Positions 15,773 through 23,879 of a stretch of 64,000 nucleotides of DNA are shown here, in pieces (position 1 is the first letter of the stretch; the number at the start of each line of letters is the position of its first letter). The stretch lies in contig NZ_JBBELO010000035.1 of NCBI RefSeq assembly GCF_037404875.1, forward strand, positions 1 to 64,000, given 5' to 3'. The notes beneath the pieces are model-generated. The model had not been told where the DNA came from and made no database searches. It saw only the letters and a list, made by a program, of their open reading frames with translations. Made by a program: the position numbers and the translations under genes. Source of the DNA: Orlajensenia sp037404875. GTDB taxonomy: Bacteria; Actinomycetota; Actinomycetes; Actinomycetales; Microbacteriaceae.

Positions 15773-16733
15773 TACTCGCCTGTCGGCGGGCCGACAGCGC
15801 AGCGATCAAGTCGGCTCGGTTGACGACACTCTTCCCGCGCATCAAGGCACCCTTCGCTGCACTCTCCGCGGCCTTCACCAAGTCAGCGTGGCTCAGCCCG
15901 GTCGTGTGCTCACCTAGCTTCGCCAAGCTCAGTCCAGTGCCCAGCGATCCAAGCCGAGCACGGATCACCACGCTCGCCTGTCGCGCGTCGGGCAGTTGGT
16001 AGGTGAGTACGGCATCGAAACGACGAAAGAGTGCTCGATCGAGAATCGAGCGATGATTTGTCGCCGCAATCACAATCGATTCGGGGCTGGCTTCTTCGAG
16101 GAAGACCAAGAATGAGTTAAGGATCCGGCGAGCTTCACCGACATCATTACCGCTGCGGTCGCCGCCCAGGGCGTCGAATTCATCGAAGAGATACACGCCC
16201 CGCCGCTCCGCGACCGCCTCGAACACAATTCGAAGCTTGCCCGCGGTCTCACCCATGAATTTGCTGAGCAGGCTGTCCAGCCTGATCGTGAACATCGGCA
16301 GCGACAGCTCAGATGCGAGCACACTCGCTGTCATTGTCTTGCCCGTCCCCGGCGGCCCTTCCAAGAGCAGCCGATGCGCGGGCGCGAAGCCATGATCAAG
16401 CAGCGTTCGTCGCTGGCGCTGTTCGGCGATAATGTGCTTGATCTGAGCGGTCAGCTCAGGCGGAGCGACAAGCTCGCGTAGGGTGACGGCAGGGTGGGTG
16501 GCCTCCACAAGCTCCGCGATATCCCCGCGCGGCTTCGCAAGCTTTGTGACATTGCTCCGCGGAGTGGTCTTTCGGGAGCTGTCCACAGATTTCTTGATGT
16601 CCTCAGCCACAGCATGGTGACCGCTGCGGGCCTCACGCGCCGCGACCTGAAGCGCCACTGAGTAGAACGCGGCGTCATCACCCGCAGCGTGGCTACGCAC
16701 CAGCGCGGTGATGTGCTCTCCGAGCGCAGCCAT
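15765..16733 (-). CDS. AAA+ ATPase paired with the subtilase
   Basis: The 322 residues have an alpha-helical N-terminal region (1-90) and then a classical FtsH/ClpX-like AAA+ core. Motifs are Walker A GPPGTGKT (126-133), pore-like KFMGET (158-163), Walker B YLFDEFDAL (D184/E185), sensor-1 N226 in AATNH and arginine fingers R237/R238. Family members remodel or unfold proteins. With the subtilase overlapping its 3' end, it may unfold substrates for or activate the protease. AGAGGACGATC precedes the ATG. Confidence 0.9.
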   Translation of the reverse strand: MAALGEHITALVRSHAAGDDAAFYSVALQVAAREARSGHHAVAEDIKKSVDSSRKTTPRSNVTKLAKPRGDIAELVEATHPAVTLRELVAPPELTAQIKHIIAEQRQRRTLLDHGFAPAHRLLLEGPPGTGKTMTASVLASELSLPMFTIRLDSLLSKFMGETAGKLRIVFEAVAERRGVYLFDEFDALGGDRSGNDVGEARRILNSFLVFLEEASPESIVIAATNHRSILDRALFRRFDAVLTYQLPDARQASVVIRARLGSLGTGLSLAKLGEHTTGLSHADLVKAAESAAKGALMRGKSVVNRADLIAALSARRQASIG

Positions 16734-16894
16734 GATCGTCCTCTCGCCACCTAGCGGGTAATCCCTAGCCCACCTTCATATCGTATGGGTCTGACGTCGT
16801 CATGCTCGGGTAGGTACCCAGCGCGCCGCCCGCTGCGACCTGGGCAAGAGACATTGAACTACGACGGAGGTTTGTCGATGCCTTCGCGCTCAAA

Positions 16895-17071
16895 CTAGTA
16901 CGTCTCGACGTGTGAACGCTGCCGGTGTGTATTTGGTGACTGCACCCACTCGACTCGGACTTGGATCGCGTAGGGCTTTCCGTTGTCGATGACCTTGGCT
17001 CCTTTCCACGCACACTCACCGCGGCGCATGATGCGTCCGTAGTCCCAGTCCGCGAAAGCCTCCACGTGCAT
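16895..17071 (-). CDS. Possible 58-residue protein or gene fragment
   Basis: ATG 17071, preceded by GGAAG at good spacing, opens a frame of natural composition (MHVEAFADWDYGRIMRRGE, then KVIDNGKPYAIQVRVEW). It ends at TAG 16895. In the same frame upstream, before a TAG at 17150-17152, the sequence is also protein-like (VFWRAEVRQIGPGDAERVS). The whole may therefore be the end of a longer gene broken by a stop codon. I recognise no family. It lies just upstream of the AAA+/subtilase pair. Confidence 0.35.
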   Translation of the reverse strand: MHVEAFADWDYGRIMRRGECAWKGAKVIDNGKPYAIQVRVEWVQSPNTHRQRSHVETY

Positions 17072-17497
17072 GACCGACTTCCGGCCCGGAAGGGGCTCGG
17101 GTCCGTGCGGCGACCGGTACGGTACCCAGCCTTCCCAAACGCTCCCGGGCTAATCCTTCACGCGCGAGTAGATCGAGACACGTTCTGCGTCGCCTGGGCC
17201 GATTTGACGAACTTCGGCCCGCCAGAACACCGAACCGGGATATTGATCTGCCGTGTGCAGTCATACCGCACGTTTGACTTCAACTGCGGTCGAACACGAC
17301 ATGAGCGGCGAGTTTCATGAGTCATGTCGCTGGTGGCGACTTGAATATTGGATGTGGCAGCGACCCGCGCTGCGTGGGTCGCAATCGTCGATGCCTGCAC
17401 AGAGAGGCTTAGCCGTGCCCCTGAGTTACTGTCGCCACCTCTTCGAGCGCGCAAGGTGCCCGCATCCGGCGCGACGCTCTGACGGGTGGAGGTGGGC
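17072..17497. other. Intergenic stretch between the divergent island A genes
   Basis: No convincing gene is visible apart from the in-frame protein-like stretch at about 17150-17260 on the minus strand. Promoters for the divergent AlbA_2 gene and the ATPase/protease pair should lie in this interval or in 16734-16894. No clear operator palindrome was seen. Confidence 0.4.
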
Positions 17498-18874
17498 GTG
17501 ACGACATTCACCCCCCTGCATCGCGCTCTCGGCGTCGCTCCTGGACCGATTACGCCGGAGATGCTCGACACCGCCGTGGCGCAACATCTGCGGGAATCGC
17601 GTGACCTTGATTGGAAGCGGCAGCCCGCCCAAGGTGTCGGGTGGAAGGACGAAGTCGCAAAAGACATTGCCGCGATGGCGAACAGCGGCGGCGGGCTCAT
17701 CGTCTACGGCATCCACGAAGATGGCGACGCCGGAGCGGCGTGTCGATTCGCAGTGCTTGAGTTCCCAACCGAGCAGCAGGTACGACAGCTCGCCTGGTCC
17801 GCAGTCCAGCCGCCAGTCGCCGGGGTCGTCGTCCACGAGATTGCGGCTCACATGCCTGCGTTCGCGATCGAAGTCCCTGCCAGCCTGACCTCGCCGCACT
17901 TCGTTACCCGTGAGGTAGCCAAAGGCAACTTCTACCTCGGCGCACCGACGCGCAACGGTTCACACACGTTCTGGCTGGACGAACGCCAGATCGAAAGCGC
18001 ATACCGCGCCCGGCTCGAAGAGCGGCAGCAATCTCAAGAGTCACTGCGACTGATGTTCGAGGACCTCGCTATGGGATACCCGGACGATTGCGCGCGCTTC
18101 ATCGCCGTCGCTCGTCCGGTGATCCCAACCACTAACGGAAGACTGGACAAACGGGACGCTGAGGCGCTTCGCGAAGAGGCCTGGACGGAGATGGGACGCC
18201 ATCTTGATGAGCACGTGGCTCCGCATGACCGGTTTCCCACTGTGGGTTTCGCGAGTCACTGGGACCTGAACCCCTTCAACGTCCCGTGGGGCAGCAACTA
18301 CAACGGTGCCCAGCGAGGACTGCGGCGGTGGTTCCTCTCCCGGGAGCTCGGCGCGAAACGACTCAAATCGGACTACACACCCTTCCCCGGCAACCGCGCG
18401 CCTACCATCGAGGCGCACGACAACGGCTCCGTAAGCCTCGCCGTAGCAGTGGGGGGCGAGGGCGTGCGTGTCGACACAGGCGACACCGGACAGCTAGGCG
18501 CGATGCAGATGTCCGCTGGCACCATCGAGATGCTGACCCTCGCCTTCGCGAGCCTCATTCGGGTAGCTGGCCGGCAACGTGGAACCGGCGAGTACCAGCT
18601 TATGGTTGCCATCGAGTGGGCCGTCGAGAAGAACACCAAACAACTGACTGTTCTCCCGCTCGACGTACGGACGGGTTTTCCGCGGCCCGAGGTAGAGGCG
18701 GCAACCCAACTGCGTGTCTACCCACCGATCCTCTCGTCCCTCGACGCACTCGCGCCTGACGATGCCTTTCATGCCGGCCTTTACACGCTGGTAATGGATT
18801 GTCTCAACCAAGCTGGCGTCCACACCCCAGTAATCGTCGGCACCCAATACCGACCAGATCGAGGCGCCGCCTAA
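17498..18874 (+). CDS. AlbA_2 (Schlafen-type) putative DNA-binding protein
   Basis: About 458 residues start at GTG 17498, chosen because GGAGG at 17488-17492 has correct spacing. The N-terminal 150 residues carry the AlbA_2 signature: a HLRESRDLDWKRQ opening and DIAAMANSGGGLIVYGI. This fold is shared with Schlafen and divergent-AAA_4 proteins and is thought to bind nucleic acid or be a nuclease-like module. The remaining 300 residues match nothing I recognise. It is divergent from the ATPase/protease pair inside the same island. A defence-associated role is inference. Confidence 0.75.
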   Translation: MTTFTPLHRALGVAPGPITPEMLDTAVAQHLRESRDLDWKRQPAQGVGWKDEVAKDIAAMANSGGGLIVYGIHEDGDAGAACRFAVLEFPTEQQVRQLAWSAVQPPVAGVVVHEIAAHMPAFAIEVPASLTSPHFVTREVAKGNFYLGAPTRNGSHTFWLDERQIESAYRARLEERQQSQESLRLMFEDLAMGYPDDCARFIAVARPVIPTTNGRLDKRDAEALREEAWTEMGRHLDEHVAPHDRFPTVGFASHWDLNPFNVPWGSNYNGAQRGLRRWFLSRELGAKRLKSDYTPFPGNRAPTIEAHDNGSVSLAVAVGGEGVRVDTGDTGQLGAMQMSAGTIEMLTLAFASLIRVAGRQRGTGEYQLMVAIEWAVEKNTKQLTVLPLDVRTGFPRPEVEAATQLRVYPPILSSLDALAPDDAFHAGLYTLVMDCLNQAGVHTPVIVGTQYRPDRGAA

Positions 18875-19020
18875 GAATCCGTCGACTCAGGCTCCCCCAT
18901 CCCCGAGTCAGGCCGGAAGTCAGTAGAGCAGATGCAACGTCGGCGGCACGCAACTTAGGCCCTTACGGTTGATTCCGGATGCTTCCTAGGCGATGGCTGT
19001 GAGAACCATGACCAAACGAA
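18875..19020. other. Right end of island A, non-coding
   Basis: No gene is visible between the AlbA_2 stop and the terminator at 19021. It is the presumed island A side of the A/B junction. Confidence 0.4.
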
Positions 19021-19055
19021 AGAAGCCGTTTCCGGATGTTCAGGAAACGGCTTCT
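19021..19055 (-). terminator. Rho-independent terminator next to the middle tRNA remnant
   Basis: AGAAGCCGTTTCC (19021-19033) pairs perfectly with GGAAACGGCTTCT (19043-19055). On the minus strand it is followed by TTCGTTT. It lies 20 bp beyond the tRNA-like 3' end at 19075, repeating the tRNA-terminator arrangement. Confidence 0.7.
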
Positions 19056-19074
19056 CATCTGCGTTTTCACGACT

Positions 19075-19260
19075 TGGTTGCGGGGACAGGATTTGAATCT
19101 GCGACCTCTGGGAGGCGTAACGCCCTTTCGGGTCACCTCTGGTTGTCTCGGGAACTCGCGGATTCCCTTGTGTTGACAGGGAACCGGACAGTTCGCTTCT
19201 CCCGATTGTATCCGGTCGCTGTCCATCCGTTCTGGATGAAAGGGGTGAGTAAATGATGAC
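19075..19260. repeat. Middle attachment-site repeat (junction of islands A and B)
   Basis: Bases 19075-19112 match the tRNA-fMet 3' half at 35 of 38 positions. Two of the three changes weaken the T-stem. The remaining bases align with 13058-13205 with the same total length. The conserved core includes GTTGTCTCGGGAACTCGCGG and the terminal GGTGAGTAAATGATGAC. This is best read as the attR of island A and the attL of island B. Confidence 0.8.
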
Positions 19261-19324
19261 CCGTGAGCTCCGGGCGCATCGATCAAGCACCGCGTTCGCA
19301 GGACAATCTTGTGTCCTCGAGCGC

Positions 19325-19972
19325 TCAGCCGACGAGGCGGTGTTCGTAGGCGTAGATGACGGCGTGGATGCGGTCGCGGAGGCCGAGTTTGGCGAGCACG
19401 CGTCCGACGTGGCTCTTGACGGTGGCTTCGCTGAGGAAGAGTTCGGCTGCGATCTCGGGGTTGCTCTTGCCTTGGGCGATGGCGATCAGGACTTCTCGTT
19501 CGCGGGCGCTGAGGGCTGCGGTCGGATCGTTTTGGGCGTTGTCCGTGGGGATCTGGGTTCCGAAGAGGTCGAGCATCCTGCGCGTGATTCGGGGTGAGAT
19601 GACTGCTTCTCCGGCGGCGACGGCGCGGATGGCGTCGACGAGTTGGTCGGCTTTGGAGTCTTTGAGCATGAACCCGCTCGCTCCGGCGCGGAGCCCGGCG
19701 AAGGCGTATTCGTCGAGGTCGAAGGTCGTCAGGATCAGCACTCGTGTGTTGGGAAGTGCTTTCGTGATGGCGGCGGTTGCGGCGATGCCGTCGACGTGGG
19801 GCATCCGTACGTCCATCAGGATGATGTCGGGTCGGGTGCGGCGGGCTTCCTCGACTGCTTGGGCGCCGTCACTGGCTTCTGCGACGACTTCGATGTCGGG
19901 CTGTGCGGTGAGTGCCATCCGGAAGCCGAGGCGGATCAGTTCCTGGTCGTCGGCGATTAGGATTCTGATCAT
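19325..19972 (-). CDS. NarL/LuxR-family response regulator
   Basis: The 215 residues have a REC domain with D54 in ILMDVRMPH and conserved K in FMLKDSKAD. The C-terminal LuxR helix-turn-helix reads LSAREREVLIAIAQGKSNPE then LSEATVKSHVGRVLAKLGL. The start overlaps the kinase stop by 4 nt. As the last gene of a permease/ATPase/kinase/regulator operon, it most likely regulates that ABC transporter in response to an envelope or drug signal. Confidence 0.93.
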   Translation of the reverse strand: MIRILIADDQELIRLGFRMALTAQPDIEVVAEASDGAQAVEEARRTRPDIILMDVRMPHVDGIAATAAITKALPNTRVLILTTFDLDEYAFAGLRAGASGFMLKDSKADQLVDAIRAVAAGEAVISPRITRRMLDLFGTQIPTDNAQNDPTAALSAREREVLIAIAQGKSNPEIAAELFLSEATVKSHVGRVLAKLGLRDRIHAVIYAYEHRLVG

Positions 19973-21288
19973 CGGGCGGGTGTGTCCGTTTCTTCGTTCA
20001 GGGGCAGTCGTGCTTCCACTCGCCAGCCGTGGCCGTTTTCGATAGGGCCGGCGGCGAGGGTTCCTCCGAGGGCGGTGACGCGTTCTCGCAGGCCCAGGAG
20101 TCCTCGTCCGGTGCCTGCGGGTTTGGTGGGGAAGCCCGCCATGCCGTTGTCGGTGACGGCGACGATCAGGGACCCGTGGTCCACGCCGATGCGCACGGTC
20201 ACCTGCGAAGGCCCGTGGGCGTAACGCAACGTGTTCGTGAGGGCTTCTTGCACGACGCGGTGGACGGCCAGTTGCACGATCGGATCCGGGGTCTCGACAT
20301 CGTCGAGTCGGTAGGTGACGGGGATGCCGAGGGCTCGGAACTGCTCGATGAGTTCTGGCAAGTCGGCGAAGCCGGGTTGCGGGGCGATTTGAGCGTCGGT
20401 GTCGCCGCCGAGGACTCCCAGCATGCGGCGCATGTCGGTCATCGCGTCACGTCCGGTATCGGCCGCTCTGCGCATCGCGGCTGCAGCTTCCGGGGCAGCC
20501 GGTTCAGCGGCGGCAGCCGACCCTTCGGAGAGAGCGATCATCACGGTCAGGCTGTGGGACACGATGTCGTGCATCTCCCGGGCGATACGAGCCCGTTCCG
20601 CCGCCGCGGCAAGCTGCCCCCGCTGGTCACGTTCCACGGCCAGCTGACGAGCCCTGTCGACCAGTGCCGATAGGTACCGCCGACGGTTGCCGACGTTGAT
20701 GCCGATCGCGAGAGCTAGCGCCAGGATCACGCCGAACTGGATGGAGAACGCGAGCACGGACGAGAACACCGACAGGCCGGCTCCCTCGGCGGGGTTGAAC
20801 GGGTTGATGCCGCTGCTCGAGCGCGGCAGATACTCGCCGATGAGGGAAGCCACGATGGCTGCCGCTTCGACGCCTGCTGCCGCGATCCATCCCGCCCTGG
20901 CGGAACGGTGGATCGGAACCGAATACACGGCGAACACGGCAGGTGCGAGCACCACGTCATCCGGCGACCAGATAGAGGCGAGGATCACCGCCCCGCTCAA
21001 CGCGACCGTCAACAACGGCCGGGTGCGCCGGACGTAGAACCCAGCCACACTGACCGCAATCAGAAAGAGAGTGGCGATGGTGGCCCACACGGAGACCGAA
21101 GTTTCGCGTTCGAGGCTAGCGGCCCCGGTTGCGGCCAGGAGTCCCCAGAAGAGTGCGATGAGGGTGTCGGACAGCCGGGGATGCCGGGCCCAAGAGCTTC
21201 GGATCACACCGGGTTCGCGCGGAAGCCGCAGCTCTGCCCCGTCGAAAGGATCGACGGCGGAGAGCTGCGGCTTCTGCGGTTCGGTCAC
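19969..21288 (-). CDS. HisKA_3-type sensor histidine kinase
   Basis: The 439 residues start at GTG 21288 (VTEPQKPQL), which overlaps the permease stop as GTGA. The longer upstream frame is antisense shadow. About five membrane helices (41-200) precede a HisKA_3 dimerisation domain with H240 in REMHDIVSHSL. The ATPase end has VVQEALTNTLRYA, VTDNGMAG and GTGRGLLGLRERV. There is no large extracellular domain, so the signal is probably sensed in or near the membrane. It pairs with the adjacent NarL-type regulator. Confidence 0.93.
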   Translation of the reverse strand: MTEPQKPQLSAVDPFDGAELRLPREPGVIRSSWARHPRLSDTLIALFWGLLAATGAASLERETSVSVWATIATLFLIAVSVAGFYVRRTRPLLTVALSGAVILASIWSPDDVVLAPAVFAVYSVPIHRSARAGWIAAAGVEAAAIVASLIGEYLPRSSSGINPFNPAEGAGLSVFSSVLAFSIQFGVILALALAIGINVGNRRRYLSALVDRARQLAVERDQRGQLAAAAERARIAREMHDIVSHSLTVMIALSEGSAAAAEPAAPEAAAAMRRAADTGRDAMTDMRRMLGVLGGDTDAQIAPQPGFADLPELIEQFRALGIPVTYRLDDVETPDPIVQLAVHRVVQEALTNTLRYAHGPSQVTVRIGVDHGSLIVAVTDNGMAGFPTKPAGTGRGLLGLRERVTALGGTLAAGPIENGHGWRVEARLPLNEETDTPAR

Positions 21289-22151
21289 GCGTCGCGGCGC
21301 TTCACCAGAATCAGGGCGAAGCCCAGCACGACGGCATCCCACGCGGCGAGGACACCGAATCCGCCCCAACCGTTCAGGTCGAGTCCGTCCGAGGTTACCG
21401 GGGCGGGGATTCCGCTGCCCTGACCGTCGAACGTGTAGAGCTCGCTGCCCGCGTTCTGCGGGAGCAGCGCGCTGACGGTGTTGACCCAGTCCGCGTGCGT
21501 GAGCCCGCCGAGCAACTGCAGGATGATCGGGGCGACCATGATCAGGCCGAGCACCGTGGCCAGTGCTCCCGCGGTGCTGCGAAGGATCGTGCCGAACCCG
21601 AAGGCGAGCAGTGCGATCATCGTCACGTACACGGCCCCGCCCAGCATCGGCATGAACACGGCCGGGTCGCCCAACGGGACCTCGACGCCCTTGCCCGACA
21701 GGATGGGCCACGTCACCAGGGCGGTCAGCCAGATGCCGACTGACGTTGCCACAAAGGTACTGACCGCCAGCACGATGGCTTTGGCCGCCAGCGCACCGGT
21801 CCGAAGCGGGACGGCTGCGAAGGTCGAGCGGATCATGCCGGTCGCGTACTCACCGGTGATGATCAGCGCACCAAGAACAGCCACGATCAGCACGGCGACG
21901 TTCAAACCGGCAGTCGTGATCGAGACCACGATCGACCCGGCGGCCTCGCCCGTGATAGACCCGCCGCCGAAATCGGTGAGAACAGCGATCAGGGTGCCGA
22001 TCCCGACCACGAGGAGCACGAGCAGTCCGTAGCACCACAGGGTGGAGCGGATGGTGCGCAGCTTGATCCATTCGGACCGGACGACGCCGGCTGCGCTGAG
22101 GGGGTTCTTGTTGGTCGTGGGCGCGGAATACACGGTTGCCGTCGTCATCAC
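21285..22151 (-). CDS. ABC-2 type transporter permease
   Basis: The 288 residues have about six hydrophobic segments and the ABC-2 pattern: N-terminal RSEWIKLRTIRSTLW, a central TGEYATGMIRSTFAAVP loop and C-terminal helices ending in a basic KRRDA tail. It overlaps the ATPase stop by 4 nt and the kinase start by 4 nt. Together with the ATPase it should form an exporter, probably for an antimicrobial peptide, lipid or drug. The substrate is unknown. Confidence 0.9.
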   Translation of the reverse strand: MMTTATVYSAPTTNKNPLSAAGVVRSEWIKLRTIRSTLWCYGLLVLLVVGIGTLIAVLTDFGGGSITGEAAGSIVVSITTAGLNVAVLIVAVLGALIITGEYATGMIRSTFAAVPLRTGALAAKAIVLAVSTFVATSVGIWLTALVTWPILSGKGVEVPLGDPAVFMPMLGGAVYVTMIALLAFGFGTILRSTAGALATVLGLIMVAPIILQLLGGLTHADWVNTVSALLPQNAGSELYTFDGQGSGIPAPVTSDGLDLNGWGGFGVLAAWDAVVLGFALILVKRRDA

Positions 22152-23059
22152 GCTGCCACCTCCGCTCGGTACTCGACTTCATCTTGGGTCAGTTCCAGGT
22201 ACGCCTGTTCCAGGCTCGCCCGCACCGGCGACAGCTCATACAGCTGCACGCCGGCGAGGAACGCAGCCTCGCCGATCCGTTGAGCGTCGATCCCCTCGAC
22301 CGAGAGGGCGCCGTCGGGCAGCTGCGTGACCGTGACGTCGGGTCCCGCGATCGCCGCAGCGAGAGCATCTGGGGAGGGGGTGCGCACGGTGACCCGGTTG
22401 GTTCCGGCACGCCCGATGAGGTCCGCCATGGGGGCATCCGCGAGTACCCGGCCACGGCCCAGAACGATGACGTGGTCGGCCGTGAGTGCCATCTCGCTCA
22501 TCAGGTGGCTGGAGAGGAAGACCGTCCGGCCTTGCGAGGCGAGGTAGCGGGTCAGCTGCCGCACCCACAGCACGCCGTCGGGGTCGAGACCGTTCACGGG
22601 CTCGTCGAGGATCAGGGTCTTCGGGTCGCCGAGCAGGGCTGCTGCGATCCCGAGGCGCTGCCCCATGCCGAGGGAAAAGCCTCCGACACGCTTGCCGGCG
22701 ACCTTCTCGAGGCCGGTCATCTCGATGACCTCGTGCACCCGGGACTTCGGAATCGAGTGGGTCGCGGCGAGAGCCAGCAGGTGGTTGTAGGCGCTGCGGC
22801 CGGTGTGGACGGCCTTGGCCTCCAACAACGACCCCACCTGGTGCAGCGGGTCGTGATGCTCCGCATAGCGCTTGCCGTTGACGGTGACCCCGCCGGACGT
22901 GGGCCGGTCAAGCCCGACGATCATGCGCATCGTCGTTGACTTGCCTGCGCCGTTCGGGCCGAGGAAGCCCGTCACGATACCCGGCTCGACGGTGAACGAG
23001 ATGTCGTTCACCGCCAACTTCTCGCCGTAGCGCTTACTCAAGTTCTGGATTTCGATCAT
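22148..23059 (-). CDS. ABC transporter ATP-binding protein
   Basis: The 303 residues start at ATG 23059 (MIEIQNLSKRYGEKL); earlier in-frame starts are unlikely. Motifs are Walker A GPNGAGKST (34-42), a signature of the form FSLGMGQRLG, Walker B TLILDEPVNGLDPDG and the H-loop FLSSHLMSEM. The C-terminal 80 residues resemble drug-exporter ATPases of the DrrA/BcrA type. It is the first gene of a four-gene operon. The promoter must lie in the 105 bp between it and the TetR gene. Confidence 0.93.
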   Translation of the reverse strand: MIEIQNLSKRYGEKLAVNDISFTVEPGIVTGFLGPNGAGKSTTMRMIVGLDRPTSGGVTVNGKRYAEHHDPLHQVGSLLEAKAVHTGRSAYNHLLALAATHSIPKSRVHEVIEMTGLEKVAGKRVGGFSLGMGQRLGIAAALLGDPKTLILDEPVNGLDPDGVLWVRQLTRYLASQGRTVFLSSHLMSEMALTADHVIVLGRGRVLADAPMADLIGRAGTNRVTVRTPSPDALAAAIAGPDVTVTQLPDGALSVEGIDAQRIGEAAFLAGVQLYELSPVRASLEQAYLELTQDEVEYRAEVAA

Positions 23060-23164
23060 GCATCTCACGCTAGAGATCACCCGGCCTCGCCACATCAACC
23101 CGGGGTCTAGTTTGGAAGGCTGTTTCGCCCGACCCTGGTATGAAATCCGGACGTTTGGTCCTGG

Positions 23165-23776
23165 CTATGGGGCAATCGGTCTATCCAGGAGCTCCGGGTG
23201 CTCGGCGATCCATTCGGACGAGACGATTCCGGGGAGGATGAGTATGCGTGAGGAGCGCCAACGTCCGGCGCGCCTCTCACGCTCTGGTGGAGACGTGATC
23301 ACGTCAGCGCACATCTCGATCGCCAGCATGACGTCTGCCAGGTCCAGTCCGCCTCGCGCACATCCCGATCGTCTGGCCGCGGGAAGAGTCTCCTGAATAG
23401 CTGCCGCGAGGCGACTTGCTATCTGATCGAGGTCTCCGTGCTGGAGCTGATTCGGCGTCGGACGAATCGATCGCCGATCCACCTGCCGACCGACCACGGC
23501 GTCGAAGAGGCGGATGAGGCCGTCGGGCAGTTCTTTGACTGATTCGGCCGTTGATTCGAGAGCGATGACGTCGGCCTCCCACAGTGCCGCGATGAGGTCT
23601 TCGCGACTTGGGAAATGTCGAGCGAGACTTGCGCGGCTCAGACCGGCCGCAGTCGCGATGTCCTCCAAAGGTGCACCGATTCCGTCGCGCTCGAAGATCT
23701 CGCCAGCGGCGGCGAGCAATGCGGCTCTGTTCCGCGCTGCGTCCTTTCTGCGATGCGGCGGTCCCGAGGATGACAT
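23165..23776 (-). CDS. TetR family transcriptional regulator
   Basis: About 203 residues start at ATG 23776. The N-terminal TetR helix-turn-helix (NRAALLAAAGEIFERDG, then DIATAAGLSRASLARHFPSR) is followed by a ligand-binding helical domain. It is divergent from the SDR gene, and the 103-bp gap contains a palindrome (23815-23824). It most likely represses the SDR/esterase pair. The ligand is unknown. Confidence 0.88.
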   Translation of the reverse strand: MSSSGPPHRRKDAARNRAALLAAAGEIFERDGIGAPLEDIATAAGLSRASLARHFPSREDLIAALWEADVIALESTAESVKELPDGLIRLFDAVVGRQVDRRSIRPTPNQLQHGDLDQIASRLAAAIQETLPAARRSGCARGGLDLADVMLAIEMCADVITSPPERERRAGRWRSSRILILPGIVSSEWIAEHPELLDRPIAP

Positions 23777-23814
23777 GCCCCCAAGTATGGCGCGATCAGG
23801 CACAGGTGAAACGC

Positions 23815-23824
23815 ACATCGATGT
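23815..23824. promoter_or_regulatory. Candidate TetR operator
   Basis: ACATCGATGT is a perfect 10-bp palindrome in the gap between the divergent TetR and SDR genes. Its position suits a repressor covering both promoters. It is short, so chance occurrence is possible. Confidence 0.35.
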
Positions 23825-23879
23825 ACGCTTCTCTCCAACGTCCCATCAATGGCGCGAACGATGTCGAAGGAGACAGCAG

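Larger units (their letters stand above)
13020..19074. mobile_element. Genomic island A, integrated at tRNA-fMet
   Basis: About 6 kb bounded by direct repeats of the tRNA-fMet 3' half (13020 and 19075). The cargo is subtilase, AAA+ ATPase, a small ORF and an AlbA_2 protein. No integrase, excisionase or transfer gene is visible. This makes it resemble a cis-mobilisable or satellite-type element that depends on recombinase supplied in trans. Boundaries are seen in the sequence; mobility is inference. Confidence 0.7.

Noticed and set aside
16961..17320. 119-codon plus-strand frame in island A
   Set aside because: No recognisable domain or ribosome site, and it is antisense to the more natural 58-residue minus frame.
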